Part shown: piece by piece, positions 35,796 to 45,129 of the stretch
Numbering within the stretch: the first letter of the stretch is position 1
Layout of the letters: every line of letters begins with the position of its first letter
From: Methylobacterium phyllostachyos
Lineage (GTDB): Bacteria > Pseudomonadota > Alphaproteobacteria > Rhizobiales > Beijerinckiaceae
NCBI RefSeq assembly: GCF_900103445.1
Contig: NZ_FNHS01000010.1
Span: forward strand, 124,001 to 188,000
Reading direction: 5' to 3'
Length of the DNA: 64,000 bases
The notes under the pieces: model-generated
What the model was told of the DNA's origin: nothing
The model's input: only the letters and a program-made list of their open reading frames with translations
The model's database searches: none
Translations under genes and position numbers: made by a program

Positions 35796-36042
35796 GGGGT
35801 GGTGCATGCCCTTTGATGGAGGCGGCCCGCAACCAGGGTATAATCGCTCTGGCCTCAGCCATAGCCTCCTCCACCGTCGCGAAGAGACCGGAAGGAGGAT
35901 ATCCTTCTCGCCAAACTGCAGGCGTGTTGTCCCAGGCTTCGAAGCTGTCTTCGGTGTAGAAGAAGCCAACCTCACGACGATGGACCGTCAAGCGGACTCT
36001 ACCGTCCTCGCGTTCGATTTGGTGAGCGATAGTCTCAGACAT
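35770..36042 (-). CDS. Hypothetical protein
   Basis: A 90-residue protein without a recognised domain. The first 75 residues look like a folded alpha/beta domain with many aromatics (LTVHRREVGFFYTEDSFEAWDNTPAVWREGYPPSGLFATVEEAMAEARAIIPWLRAA). The final residues KGHAPPQPKLSDDD come from a sequence that recurs nearby in non-coding DNA, so the original C terminus may have been replaced. It lies in a lower-GC patch. Confidence 0.6.
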   Translation of the reverse strand: MSETIAHQIEREDGRVRLTVHRREVGFFYTEDSFEAWDNTPAVWREGYPPSGLFATVEEAMAEARAIIPWLRAASIKGHAPPQPKLSDDD

Positions 36043-36171
36043 GGCTTATTTCGGTGTCCTATCGTCGTCGCCCCCTCCTAGGATGTGATCCACGAAGAAG
36101 AGGACGATATCGAAACGGCGTTGGAACAGCCGTTCCGCCTTCGACCCATCGCGGTCGGCAGGATCGCATTT

Positions 36172-36219
36172 GGCGCTTCCCCAAAGCGGCCACTTGTCAG
36201 CCGTCCGGCAATTGCGGCT
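36172..36219. repeat. Diverged repeat, copy B
   Basis: About 48 bases (GCGCTTCCCCAAAGCGGCC, then CCGTCCGGCAATTGCGGCT) match copy A at 35749-35795. It lies just beyond the stop codon of the P-loop kinase-like gene. Together they suggest a decayed dispersed element in this patch. Confidence 0.4.
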
Positions 36220-36238
36220 CGGTGTGGAATGCGGTCGT

Positions 36239-36736
36239 TCAGCGCTCGACGATGCGCCGGACATCTCGCTCAAGAATGGCTAATGTCTCGCTAAAGCTCC
36301 CGAGATCGGTATCAATGATCAGGTCGCTGAAAGGGCGAGCGCCGTAGCCCTCAGCAATCATGACTTGGATGCGAGCCCTTTCCTCATTTGAAAACGTGCG
36401 ACCCCTTTTTGGATCGACTATCGAACTATACGCCGCACGCAGACTGATAAAGACAGTCTTCATGCCTCGATCCTCAAAGCTGCGCTTAAAATATACCCAA
36501 TCAGTTCGCCTCAGAGGATAAGCCACGACAGCTACCTCAAAGCGCTCCACGGCAGCGGTGCCTGCCTGAACAATGCTCCGGCTCGTTTGCAGGATGCAGG
36601 AGTACCAGGGGAGATCAGGATGCGAGAAATCATCACCGTCGAGAAATACGCCTGCTAACTGCTCGGCGAGCCCTCGCCCAAGGGTGGATTTGCCAGCCCC
36701 AATTGGGCCGCTGACAAAAATGATGGTTCCGGACAT
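36239..36736 (-). CDS. P-loop kinase-like protein
   Basis: A 165-residue nucleoside/metabolite kinase-like P-loop protein. Walker A is GPIGAGKST at residues 9-17, followed by LGRGLAEQLAGVFLDGDDF, where the aspartates could bind substrate or Mg2+, and a basic lid (DPKRGRTFSNEERAR). It resembles gluconate/shikimate kinase or AAA_33 proteins, but I cannot assign the substrate. Base composition is clearly lower in GC than the surrounding genes, suggesting acquisition by transfer. The start at 36736 (MSGTIIFVSG) places Walker A normally; an upstream ATG at 36763 adds nine residues. Confidence 0.75.
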   Translation of the reverse strand: MSGTIIFVSGPIGAGKSTLGRGLAEQLAGVFLDGDDFSHPDLPWYSCILQTSRSIVQAGTAAVERFEVAVVAYPLRRTDWVYFKRSFEDRGMKTVFISLRAAYSSIVDPKRGRTFSNEERARIQVMIAEGYGARPFSDLIIDTDLGSFSETLAILERDVRRIVER

Positions 36737-36990
36737 AGGCTGGTTTAACACAACTCCTGGCAAGGTCGGCAGGAGGCGGGGGCATCCGCATGGGGTAATG
36801 AGCGAGCGAGGTAGCGGTGTCCGCTTCCCTGCATTACTGCCTCAAATCAGACCGGCAGCAAACCACCCCACGCGGACATCACCACAGCCACCCCGATCGC
36901 GTTCAAACCTCCTGCGGATTTCGCGAAAGTCCCTCCCAGTCCCGCCGCGAAAACCCGCGATCGTGCCGGAAACCGAAACCGGAACGCCGC

Positions 36991-39234
36991 TCAGTGTAGC
37001 TCGACCTCGAGCAGACGGTTGGTGTCGGTGAGCTTGCCGGCCAGTTCCAGGATCAGGAAGCGCTGGACCAGCAGCGCGAGGTCGGGGCGCTCGCGCTCCA
37101 TGCGGGCGAGGCCGTCGCGGTCGATGCCCACGACCCGGCAGGGGCTCTCGGCCACGGCCGTGGCGGTCCGTTGGCCGCCCTGCGCCAGCGCGACCTCGCC
37201 GATCACCGTGCCGGCCGTCGTGGTGCGCAGGCGCATATGGGGCCGCCCCGGCACCGCGATCTCGATCGAGACGAGGCCCTGTTCAAGGAAATACAGGGCG
37301 TCGGCCGCCTCGCCCTGGCGCATCAGCACCGCGCCGGCCTCCAGGGTGCGGACGCTCACGTAGGGCGCGAGGGCGTCGGGCTCGATCACGCGGCCCAGCT
37401 GCTCCGACAGGTGCCGGGCGAAGGACGCGGTCGCGCCGGCCCCCGCGATCCCCGCCTCCGCCAGCAGCGTCGCCTCCGCGTCCCGCAGGGCCTCGTCGAG
37501 GGTCGGCAGGGTGCGGATCCGCGGCCCGGCGGTGAGACCGTTGCGCGCCATCTGCCGCAGGACCGTCGGCCCGAGATGGGCCAGGAGCACGTCGAAGCCG
37601 CGGGCCTCGGCGAGCTGCCCGATCTTCCGGAACGCCACGAGGGCCGAGCTATCGAGCCCGACACAGTCCCGGAAGTCGAGGATGAGCACGCGCAGGGTCC
37701 CGGCCTCCGCGGCGACCCGCCGGTAGATCGCCCGGCCGTTGAGGAAGAACAGGAAGCCCTGCAGGGTGTAGATCCGCGTGCGGGTTCCGGCCGCGCGCAG
37801 CCGGTCGGCGGTGTCGGGATCGCGGATGATGCTGCTGCGCCGCTCCGCCCCGGAGAGGGCCCGGCGGATGGTCGGGATCTGGGCGTACTGGACGGCGAAG
37901 ATGAGCATCGCCAGCAGGATGCCGGTCAGGAAGCCCACCGTCGCCCCGAACAGGACGGTCGCCGCGCACACGGCCAGCGCCACGGCCACTTCCCAGGGCA
38001 GCAGGGTGCGGTGGGCGCGGGAGAGATTGACGAGGTGCCCCAGCGCGATGGCGATTAGGGCCCCGCCGGCCAGCGGGCGCGGCAGCAGGCCGAGGGAACG
38101 TGCGCCGAACGCCAGCAGGGCGGCCATGACGGCGAGCGTCAGCCACCGGCCGAGCCATTGGCCGCCGCCGATATTGTGCAGGTACAGCGTCGAGGTCCGG
38201 TCGAAGCCCATCACCGGGCTGCCGAACAGGCTGCCGAGGACGTTCGTCCAGCCCGAGGCGACGAAGATCCGGTCGATGTCGAACTCGCGCCGCAGGTCCA
38301 GCTCGACGCTGACGACGTAGAGGATCTGGATGACGACCGCGACCAGGATCTCGGTGGCGATCTTCGGCAGGACCGGCAGGAGCAGGGCCGGATCGAGCAT
38401 CGGGAGGCTGCCGATCACCGGGGCCCGGAGCAGCGGGCCGGGCGGCAACGGGTCGATCAGCCATCCGGCCGCCTGCGCGGCGGTGGCGTCGAGGCCCTCT
38501 CCGGACAATCCGAGGTGCACCAGCGCGAAGCTGGCGATGACGACCGCCGGGAAGGTGCTCCAGTGCGGGAACCGCCGGGGCAGGTAGAAGGCGCAAACGC
38601 CGATGCCCAGGGTCAGGGCGATGCGCCCGAGCGTGCCGGGATCGACCGGGACCGGGTTCGTTGCCGCCGGATCGAAGCTGCCCAGCACGGCCGCGATGGC
38701 GTCGTCGATATGGGCGCCGATCTGCACGCCGCTGCGCAGCAGCAGCAGGCCGACGCCGGCGAGGAAGCCGGTCAGGATCGGGTACGGCAGGAGCTGGGCC
38801 ACCAGCGAGGCCCGCAGGCTGCCGAGCAGGACGAAGATAAGGCCCGTCAGCAGGGTCGCCACGCCGCAGACGAGCAGGACGACCCGCACGACCGCGTCCG
38901 GATCGGTCACGCCCGCCGCGTGCAGCTGCCTGGCGACCGTGGCGGCGATCGCCGCCTGCACGATGGCCGCCGCCCCGAAGAACGACAGGGAGACCACCAC
39001 GTCCCGCTTGAGCGCCGCGAAGACGAGGCCACCCAGGACGTAGGCCGGGAGCATCGCCGCCACCCCGGCGGTGCGGTTCTCGGCGAGCGGGCCCGAGAAG
39101 ATGAGCTGCGAGAACACGATGAGATCGAGGCCGATCATCATGGTGGCTACGCAGCCGCCCAGGATCGTCCGCGACACGCGCGCCGACGTGGCGCGCACCG
39201 CGCTTCCAGCGGAGGTCATGTCGGGGGTGGTCAT
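36991..39234 (-). CDS. SulP transporter fused to STAS and cyclic-nucleotide-binding domains
   Basis: A 747-residue anion transporter. A SulP membrane domain with 10-14 hydrophobic segments spans about 20-450 (ILTGFLAGVGLLLL, MGFDRTSTLYLHNIGGG). The STAS domain lies at about 470-580 (RIYTLQGFLFFLNGRAIYRRV, LILDFRDCVGLDSSALVAF). The C terminus is a cyclic-nucleotide-binding domain at about 600-740 (GAVLMRQGEAADALYFLEQG, GEVALAQGGQRTATAVA with the phosphate-binding arginine). Transport could thus be gated by cAMP or a related nucleotide (inference). The substrate may be sulfate, bicarbonate or a dicarboxylate. It stands alone; the sulfonate operon begins about 1 kb further on. Confidence 0.92.
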   Translation of the reverse strand: MTTPDMTSAGSAVRATSARVSRTILGGCVATMMIGLDLIVFSQLIFSGPLAENRTAGVAAMLPAYVLGGLVFAALKRDVVVSLSFFGAAAIVQAAIAATVARQLHAAGVTDPDAVVRVVLLVCGVATLLTGLIFVLLGSLRASLVAQLLPYPILTGFLAGVGLLLLRSGVQIGAHIDDAIAAVLGSFDPAATNPVPVDPGTLGRIALTLGIGVCAFYLPRRFPHWSTFPAVVIASFALVHLGLSGEGLDATAAQAAGWLIDPLPPGPLLRAPVIGSLPMLDPALLLPVLPKIATEILVAVVIQILYVVSVELDLRREFDIDRIFVASGWTNVLGSLFGSPVMGFDRTSTLYLHNIGGGQWLGRWLTLAVMAALLAFGARSLGLLPRPLAGGALIAIALGHLVNLSRAHRTLLPWEVAVALAVCAATVLFGATVGFLTGILLAMLIFAVQYAQIPTIRRALSGAERRSSIIRDPDTADRLRAAGTRTRIYTLQGFLFFLNGRAIYRRVAAEAGTLRVLILDFRDCVGLDSSALVAFRKIGQLAEARGFDVLLAHLGPTVLRQMARNGLTAGPRIRTLPTLDEALRDAEATLLAEAGIAGAGATASFARHLSEQLGRVIEPDALAPYVSVRTLEAGAVLMRQGEAADALYFLEQGLVSIEIAVPGRPHMRLRTTTAGTVIGEVALAQGGQRTATAVAESPCRVVGIDRDGLARMERERPDLALLVQRFLILELAGKLTDTNRLLEVELH

Positions 39235-39771
39235 CGGCGCAGGATCCGGGTCTACGAAGCTCCGACGGGCCGGGACGACAGGTCTTGTGCGGCCGCGCGG
39301 ACCGATGGAATCGGTCTTGTCTGAACTAGCGTCTCGCCATCGCGGCCGCACGCTTAAAATTCCGTGATGATCGGGGGAGAAAAATAAACATTGTGGTTCC
39401 GTCCACAATGATAAATCTGAAGGCGATCCAGACAAAATCGATCCTGGCCTACGATATGGATCGATGATCGCGTCAATATTTGAAATTCAAATGTCGATAT
39501 ATCTCAAATCAAGTATATCATTTTGGGATCAGCACGCCGCGCAACATTTCGGGCTTGCGATCTGCGACGCCCGCTCACGCCGTGCATCCCCCCTTGCGGG
39601 GAGGGGCCAGGGGCGGGGGTGGTTCAGGATCGAGCGTGACGGTGCCATCCGCGCCGTCCCCAGCGCCAACTCCTCCCCGCAAGGGGGAGGAGAGCGTCAC
39701 GGCGCGCGACGTGTGAACATCGCAGCCCGCCCGGGCGCGGTGGCCGCCCGGTCGCGGGTGGAGCGATCCGC
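39235..39771. other. Intergenic region with AT-rich segment and a palindromic repeat
   Basis: About 540 bases. Bases 39350-39545 are AT-rich, likely the SulP promoter area. The right part contains the palindromic element described separately. I see no gene. Confidence 0.5.
39589..39687. repeat. Short palindromic repeat, family I-like variant
   Basis: A 99-bp element with perfect 16-bp inverted ends (CCCCCTTGCGGGGAGG at 39589-39604 and its complement at 39672-39687). The ends share the CCCCnTTGCGGGG core of the family I arms, but the centre is different. It lies just beyond the 3' end of the small cysteine protein gene. Confidence 0.6.
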
Positions 39772-40041
39772 TCAGCGCGCTTCGCTGACGCGCTTCGTCG
39801 CCCGCTGCTCCTTCTTGTAGGCGGTGATCGCCGCCGAGCAGCCTGCGGAGAGCTTCTTCATGTTGGCCTTGAAGCAGGCCTCGACCTCCGGGCCGCCCGG
39901 CGCGTAGGCGCTGCAGTAATCCATGTAATCGCCGGTGCAGTGCTGCTTGAGTGCGTCCCGGGCGGGGGAAGACTCGGCGAAGGCCGCGGCGGAGCCGAGG
40001 CATAGGGCGATGGCCAACAGGGCCGTCTTGGTCGAAGTCAT
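39772..40041 (-). CDS. Small secreted cysteine-containing protein
   Basis: An 89-residue protein with a signal peptide (MTSTKTALLAIALCLGSAAAFAE) and a mature helical domain containing four cysteines (HCTGDYMDYCSAYAPGGPEVEACFKANMKKLSAGCSAAITAYKKE), probably two disulfides. It resembles small cysteine-rich periplasmic proteins of rhizobia, but I cannot name a function. The ATG at 40041 has AAGG seven bases upstream; a second ATG at 40047 is the alternative start. Confidence 0.75.
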   Translation of the reverse strand: MTSTKTALLAIALCLGSAAAFAESSPARDALKQHCTGDYMDYCSAYAPGGPEVEACFKANMKKLSAGCSAAITAYKKEQRATKRVSEAR

Positions 40042-40191
40042 GGACATCCTTCACGCGTCCAGACGCGCGAACACGTCGCGCGACGATGGACGGGGCGGAT
40101 GGACGTCAAGAATGGCCTCACCATGACGTTCGGGTGACACGAATGCAGATCAGCCATGCCCGATACTGGCGGGCATGGCTGACCTCCCGGA

Positions 40192-41367
40192 TCAATGCGC
40201 GCCGACGCGCCGGGCCGGCACGAGATCGTTGGCGATGATCTCGCCGAACGGGCCGTCGTTGCGGGCGTTGGTGGCCGGGCGGCCCGTGGTGGCGCGCAAG
40301 GGCAGCTTCGGGAAGACCAGCTCGGCGAAGCGGTAGGCCTCCTCCAAGTGCGGGTAGCCCGAGAGGATGAAGCGGTCGATCCCGAGATCGATGTATTCCT
40401 TCATCCGGTCGGCGACCTGATCGGCCGAGCCGACGAGCGCCGTCCCGGCCCCGCCGCGCACGAGGCCGACGCCGGCCCAGAGGTTCGGCGAGACCACGAG
40501 CTTGTCGCGGCGGCCGCCGTGCAGCGCCATCATGCGGCTCTGGCCGATGGAATCCTGCCGCTTCAGGGTCTCCTGCGCCTTGGCGATGGTGGCGTCGTCG
40601 AGCCGCGAGATCAGCCGCTCGGCCGCATCCCAGGCTTCACCCTCCGTTTCCCGGACGATCACGTGCAGGCGGATGCCGTAGGAGAAGGTTTTCCCGCGCG
40701 CCTCGGCAGCCCGGCGCGCGAGAGCAATCTTCTCGGCAACCTGAGCCGGGGGCTCGCCCCAGGTGAGGTAGACGTCGCAATGCTCGGCCGCCACTGCGAT
40801 GCCGGGCGCCGACGAACCGCCGAAATAGAGCGGCGGATAGGGCTTCTGCACCGGCGGGTAGATCAGCCGGCCATTCTCGGCGCGCAGGTGCTTGCCCTGG
40901 AAGGTCACGGTCTCGCCCGACAGCAGGCCGCGCCAGATCGTCAGGAACTCGTCGGTGACGACGTAGCGCTCGTCGTGGGACAGGAACACGCCGTCGCCGG
41001 CGAGCTCCACCGGGTCGCCGCCGGTGACGACGTTGATCAGCAGGCGCCCGTTCGAGATCCGGTCCAGCGTCGACGCCATGCGGGCCGCCGCGGAGGGCTC
41101 CATCAGGCCCGGCCGGACCGCCACGAGGAAGCGCAGGTTCTTGGTCAGCGGCGCCAGCGCCGAGGCGACGATCCAGGAATCCTCGCAGGAGCGCCCGGTC
41201 GGCAGCAGAACGCCGTAATAGCCGAGGTCGTCGGCGCCCTGCGCGATCTGCCGGAGATAGTCGAGCGAGACCTCCCGGGCCCCCTCCTGGGCGCCGAGAT
41301 AGCGCCCATCGCCGTGGGTCGGCAGGAACCAGAGAACGTCGGCGCGCCCGTCTTGCGGTGCAGTCAT
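40192..41367 (-). CDS. ssuD: FMNH2-dependent alkanesulfonate monooxygenase
   Basis: A 391-residue luciferase-like enzyme that oxidises alkanesulfonates to aldehyde and sulfite for use as sulfur. Family signs are [17 protein letters not shown] at the start, [86 protein letters not shown] and [18 protein letters not shown] near the end. It is the last gene of the ssu operon but is separated from ssuB by a family II palindromic repeat. Its FMNH2 should come from the SsuE-like reductase at the head of the operon. Confidence 0.96.
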   Translation of the reverse strand: MTAPQDGRADVLWFLPTHGDGRYLGAQEGAREVSLDYLRQIAQGADDLGYYGVLLPTGRSCEDSWIVASALAPLTKNLRFLVAVRPGLMEPSAAARMASTLDRISNGRLLINVVTGGDPVELAGDGVFLSHDERYVVTDEFLTIWRGLLSGETVTFQGKHLRAENGRLIYPPVQKPYPPLYFGGSSAPGIAVAAEHCDVYLTWGEPPAQVAEKIALARRAAEARGKTFSYGIRLHVIVRETEGEAWDAAERLISRLDDATIAKAQETLKRQDSIGQSRMMALHGGRRDKLVVSPNLWAGVGLVRGGAGTALVGSADQVADRMKEYIDLGIDRFILSGYPHLEEAYRFAELVFPKLPLRATTGRPATNARNDGPFGEIIANDLVPARRVGAH

Positions 41368-41398
41368 CGGGGTTGTCCTTGTTGATCGAAAATCAGCG

Positions 41399-41516
41399 GT
41401 TTCAAAAGGCCGAGGCCTTTTGCGGGTGCAGGGCGGAGCCCGCTGGGCTCGGGCAAAGCCCGATATCGGGGCTCTGCCCCGATGCCCCGCCAAAGGGCTC
41501 GCCCTTTGGAAACCCC
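41399..41516. repeat. Palindromic repeat, family II, copy 3, inside the ssu operon
   Basis: A 118-bp element with ends TTCAAAAGGCCGAGGCCTTTTG and CCAAAGGGCTCGCCCTTTGG, homologous to those at 5148, 18293 and 51904. It separates ssuB from ssuD within one transcription direction and might influence ssuD levels. Confidence 0.8.
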
Positions 41517-41524
41517 CGTCCTCC

Positions 41525-42364
41525 CTACCCGCCGAGCAGGTGATCGAGGATACGGCCTTCGAGGCGTGCGAGATCCGGGTCCCCCCGCCGGCGCGGGCGC
41601 GGCACGTCGACCCGCAGGTCGAGGGCGATGCGGCCCGCCTCGACCACGAGGATCCGGTCGGCCAGAGCCACCGCCTCGGCGACGTCGTGGGTGACGAGGA
41701 GCGCCGTGAAGCCCTGCGCCCGCCAGATCCGCTCGATCAGGTCCTGCATGCCGATGCGGGTCAGGGCATCCAGCGCCCCGAGGGGCTCGTCGAGGGCGAG
41801 CAGGCCCGGCCGGCTCACCAGCGCCCGGGCGAGCGCCACGCGCTGGCGCTGGCCGCCCGACAGGGTGGCAGGCCACTGCCCGGCCTTGTCGGCGAGGCCG
41901 ACTTCGGCGAGCGCAGCCAGCGCCCGCTCCCGACGCTCGGCCCGGGTGCCCTGGCCCGACAGCCCGACCGCGACGTTGTCGACGACCCGCGCCCAGGGCA
42001 AGAGCCGCGGCTCCTGGAACATGATCCGCTTCGGCGGTTCGGAACGGCGGAGGGAGCCCTCCGGCCCCTCCAGGTCGATCCGGCCGCCGGTCGGCGTCTC
42101 CAGGCCGAGGATCAGGCGCAGCAGGGTGCTCTTGCCGCAGCCGGAACGGCCCACCACCGCGGTGAAGCCGCCGGCCGGCAGGAACAGGTTCAGGCCCTCA
42201 ATGACGGCGTGGCCATCGAAGCTCTTGTGCAGGTCGCGGACCGTGACGGCGATCCCGCGCTGGCCCGACTCGGAGGGCACACGCGGGATCGCCGCGGCGC
42301 CCGCCTCGCGGGAATCGGTGCGCGTCTCGGAAGAAACCTCGCGGCGGACGGCGTCGAGCAGCAT
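41525..42364 (-). CDS. ssuB: Aliphatic sulfonate ABC transporter ATPase
   Basis: A 279-residue ABC ATPase. Walker A is [15 protein letters not shown]-loop [10 protein letters not shown], signature [15 protein letters not shown], Walker [17 protein letters not shown] and H-loop [16 protein letters not shown]. The [11 protein letters not shown]-loop is typical of the nitrate/sulfonate/taurine subfamily. An N-terminal extension of about 35 residues precedes the ATPase core. It overlaps the ssuC stop by one base. Confidence 0.94.
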   Translation of the reverse strand: MLLDAVRREVSSETRTDSREAGAAAIPRVPSESGQRGIAVTVRDLHKSFDGHAVIEGLNLFLPAGGFTAVVGRSGCGKSTLLRLILGLETPTGGRIDLEGPEGSLRRSEPPKRIMFQEPRLLPWARVVDNVAVGLSGQGTRAERRERALAALAEVGLADKAGQWPATLSGGQRQRVALARALVSRPGLLALDEPLGALDALTRIGMQDLIERIWRAQGFTALLVTHDVAEAVALADRILVVEAGRIALDLRVDVPRPRRRGDPDLARLEGRILDHLLGG

Positions 42365-43146
42365 CAGGCGCTCCTGTAGGCGGGGTTCCAGGCGAGGCAG
42401 GCGCGCTCGAGCTGGCGGGTCAGCGCATCGGCAAGCTTGCCCAGCGCGGCGTAGATCAGGATCGCCAGCACCACGACGTCGACCAGCATGAACTCGCGGG
42501 CCTGCATGGCCATGTAGCCGAGCCCGGAGGAGGCCGAGATCGTCTCGGCGACGATCAGCGTCAGCCACATGATGCCGAGCGCGTAGCGCAGGCCCACGAA
42601 GATCGACGGCAGGGCGCCGGGCAGCACCACCCGGGTGAACAGCTCCGTGCGGGACATGCCGTAGACCCGGCCCATCTCGACGAGCCCCGGATCCACCGAG
42701 CGGATGCCGTGCAGGGTGTTGGCGTAGATCGGGAAGAACACGCCGAGCGCCACGAGGAACAGCTTGGCTTCCTCGCCGATGCCGAACCACAGGATCACCA
42801 GCGGGATCAGCGACAGGTGGGGCACGTTGCGCACCATCTGCACCGAGGTGTCGGTCAGCCGCTCCGAGAGGCGCGACAGGCCGTTGGCGAGGCCGAGCGC
42901 GAAGCCGATGCCGCCGCCGACCACGAAACCCGCCAGCGCCCGCAGGGTGCTGACGCCGAGATTGGTCCAGAGCTCCCCGGTCCGCCCGGCCTCCCAGCCG
43001 GCCCGGGCCACGTCGAGGGGCGCCGGCATGAACCGGTTGGACACGAGACCGGCCGAGACCGCGGCCTGCCAGCCGAGGAGGATCGCGGCCGGCAGCAGCC
43101 AGGGGACCGCAGTGTCGCGCAGGCGTTCGAGCTTGGATGCGGGCAT
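42364..43146 (-). CDS. ssuC: Aliphatic sulfonate ABC transporter permease
   Basis: A 260-residue inner-membrane permease with six hydrophobic segments. The EAA loop reads [38 protein letters not shown], as in SsuC/TauC. It overlaps both neighbours by one base (TGATG at each junction), so the three transporter genes are translationally coupled. Confidence 0.94.
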   Translation of the reverse strand: MPASKLERLRDTAVPWLLPAAILLGWQAAVSAGLVSNRFMPAPLDVARAGWEAGRTGELWTNLGVSTLRALAGFVVGGGIGFALGLANGLSRLSERLTDTSVQMVRNVPHLSLIPLVILWFGIGEEAKLFLVALGVFFPIYANTLHGIRSVDPGLVEMGRVYGMSRTELFTRVVLPGALPSIFVGLRYALGIMWLTLIVAETISASSGLGYMAMQAREFMLVDVVVLAILIYAALGKLADALTRQLERACLAWNPAYRSA

Positions 43147-44168
43147 CAGCGGTCGGCTCCCTGGGCCTCAGCCCGGCGCTCGGGCGGCGTCCAGACCGCG
43201 TCGGCGACCCGGATCGGCTTCGGCAGGAGGCCGAGGCCGTGGAAGGCGTCCGCGACCTTCTGCTGGTCGGCGATCACCGTCGCGTCGAGCGGCGCGACGC
43301 CGTAGGACAGGCGGCCGAGCGCGACGCTGAGCACGGGCGCGGGGATGCCCACCGCGGGGGCGAGTTCCGCCGCCACGGTGTCGGCATGGCCCTCGGCCCA
43401 GGCATCGACCGCGCCGATCGCCTTCAGCACCGCCGAGACCACGTCCGGGCTCGAATCCGTGAAGCCGCGCCGGGACAGGTAGAACTGGCGATTGGGAGCA
43501 ATCCCCTGCCCGTCCGTCAGGACCCGGGCGCCGGTGGACCGCTCGGCGGCGGCCTGGAACGGATCCCAGATCGCCCAGGCATCGACGGACCCGCGCACGA
43601 AGGCGGCATTGGCATCGGCTGGCGCCAGGAAGGCGAGCTTCACCGCGTCGTAGGGCACGCCCGCCTGCTCCAGGGCGCGCACCAGCAGGTAATGGACGTT
43701 CGAGCCCTTGTTGAGGGCGATGGTCCTGCCGCGCAGGTCGGCAACGCTGCGGATCGGGCTGTCCTTCGGCACGAGGATCGCCTCGCCTCTTGGGGCCGGC
43801 GGCTCGGTGGCGACGTAGCGCAGCTCCGCGCTCGCTCCTTGCGCGAAGATCGGCGGGGCCTCGCCGGCTGAGCCGAAATCCACCGCGCCGGCGTTGAGCG
43901 CCTCCATCAGCGGCGGCCCGGACGGGAATTCCGACCACGACACCGTGACGCCCAGCGGCTGGAGCGCCGCCTCCAGGGTACCGCGGCCCTTCAGGAGCAC
44001 GAGGGAGCCGTATTTCTGGTAGCCGATTCGGATGCTGCCGGCGGCGCGCACGGGGCGCAGCACCGAGGCCGCCGCGAGGCCAAGCCCGGCCGACAGGAGT
44101 AGCCGGCGGTTCGGAGCGCCCCCGGCGGGGTGCGGCAGCGTCAGGCTGCGAGACAGGCGGTCGGTCAT
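43146..44168 (-). CDS. ssuA: Aliphatic sulfonate ABC transporter substrate-binding protein 1
   Basis: A 340-residue periplasmic binding protein with a twin-arginine-like leader ([22 protein letters not shown]). Family signs are [52 protein letters not shown], and [21 protein letters not shown]. The second copy, immediately upstream in the operon, is similar in layout. Its stop overlaps the ssuC start. Confidence 0.94.
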   Translation of the reverse strand: MTDRLSRSLTLPHPAGGAPNRRLLLSAGLGLAAASVLRPVRAAGSIRIGYQKYGSLVLLKGRGTLEAALQPLGVTVSWSEFPSGPPLMEALNAGAVDFGSAGEAPPIFAQGASAELRYVATEPPAPRGEAILVPKDSPIRSVADLRGRTIALNKGSNVHYLLVRALEQAGVPYDAVKLAFLAPADANAAFVRGSVDAWAIWDPFQAAAERSTGARVLTDGQGIAPNRQFYLSRRGFTDSSPDVVSAVLKAIGAVDAWAEGHADTVAAELAPAVGIPAPVLSVALGRLSYGVAPLDATVIADQQKVADAFHGLGLLPKPIRVADAVWTPPERRAEAQGADR

Positions 44169-44173
44169 GGATC

Positions 44174-45121
44174 TCAGCCGTTGCGGGCGGGGGCCGTCCA
44201 GACCGCGTCGGCGATCCGGACCGGTTTCGGGATCAGCTTCAGGGCGTGGAAGCGGTCGGCGACCTGCTGCTGCGCGGCGACGATGCGGTCGGTCATTGGC
44301 CCGATGACGTAATCGTTGCGGTCCACCGCCCGGCGTGTGGCCGCCAGCGGCACGCCGGTGCCCTGCGACAGGAGTTCGGCCACCGCGCCGCGGTTCTGCC
44401 GGCACCAGGCCGCCACCTCGTCGAGCGCGGCAAGCGCCGCGACGAGCGCCGGCCCCTGACCCTCGACGAAGGCCCGGCGTGCCAGGAGGAAGTTGTTCTG
44501 CGGGGCGATCGCGGTGGCGTAGGCGAGCGCCCGGACCCCCTCCCCCGCCTCGGCGATGGCGAGGTAGGGGTCCCAGATCGTCCAGGCGTCGACGCTGCCC
44601 CGGGCGAAGGCCGCCGCCGCGTCGGCCGGCGCCAGCAGCACCGGCTCGATGTCGGTATAGGCGAGGCCGGCCTTCTCCAGGGCTGCCACCGTCAGGTTGT
44701 GCGCGCTCGTCGCCTTGGCGAAGGCGACGCGCTTGCCCTTGAGGTCGGCGAGGCTGCGCAGGGTGGAACCCTTCGGCAGCAGGATTCCGGAGCCGGAGCC
44801 GCCGCCCTCCAGGGCCGCCACGTAGACGAGGTCGGAGCCGCGCGCCTGCGCGAAGATCGGCGGCGCGTCGCCCAGCAGGCCGAAATCCAGCCCGTCCACC
44901 GCCAGGGCCTCGACCATGGGCGGCCCGAAGGAGAATTCCACCCAGCGCACCGTCCGGCCCAGGGGCGCCAGGCGCTCCTCGATACGGCCCTGCTGCTTGG
45001 CGACGACCAAGATGCCGTTCTTCTGGTAGCCGATCCGCACGGTGTCGGACTCGGCCGCGCGAGCCCGCCGGGCGACGGGAAGGGTCGCCAGGGCGGCGAG
45101 CAGGGAGCGGCGGTCAAGCAT
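44174..45121 (-). CDS. Aliphatic sulfonate ABC transporter substrate-binding protein 2
   Basis: A 315-residue SsuA paralogue with a short leader (RRSLLAALATLPVARRARA). It shares the layout IRIGYQKNGILVVAKQQG-like, WVEFSFGPPMVEALAVDGLDFGLLGDAPPIFAQ and FARGSVDAWTIWDPYLAIAE with its neighbour but differs at many positions, so it is a diverged tandem duplicate and may bind other sulfonates. Only one permease and ATPase are present, so both proteins probably feed the same transporter. Confidence 0.92.
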   Translation of the reverse strand: MLDRRSLLAALATLPVARRARAAESDTVRIGYQKNGILVVAKQQGRIEERLAPLGRTVRWVEFSFGPPMVEALAVDGLDFGLLGDAPPIFAQARGSDLVYVAALEGGGSGSGILLPKGSTLRSLADLKGKRVAFAKATSAHNLTVAALEKAGLAYTDIEPVLLAPADAAAAFARGSVDAWTIWDPYLAIAEAGEGVRALAYATAIAPQNNFLLARRAFVEGQGPALVAALAALDEVAAWCRQNRGAVAELLSQGTGVPLAATRRAVDRNDYVIGPMTDRIVAAQQQVADRFHALKLIPKPVRIADAVWTAPARNG

Positions 45122-45129
45122 CGCTCGGC

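Noticed and set aside
36046..36273. Small minus-strand open frame between the hypothetical gene and the kinase-like gene
   Set aside because: It overlaps the kinase 3' end and a diverged repeat, and has no coding signal.
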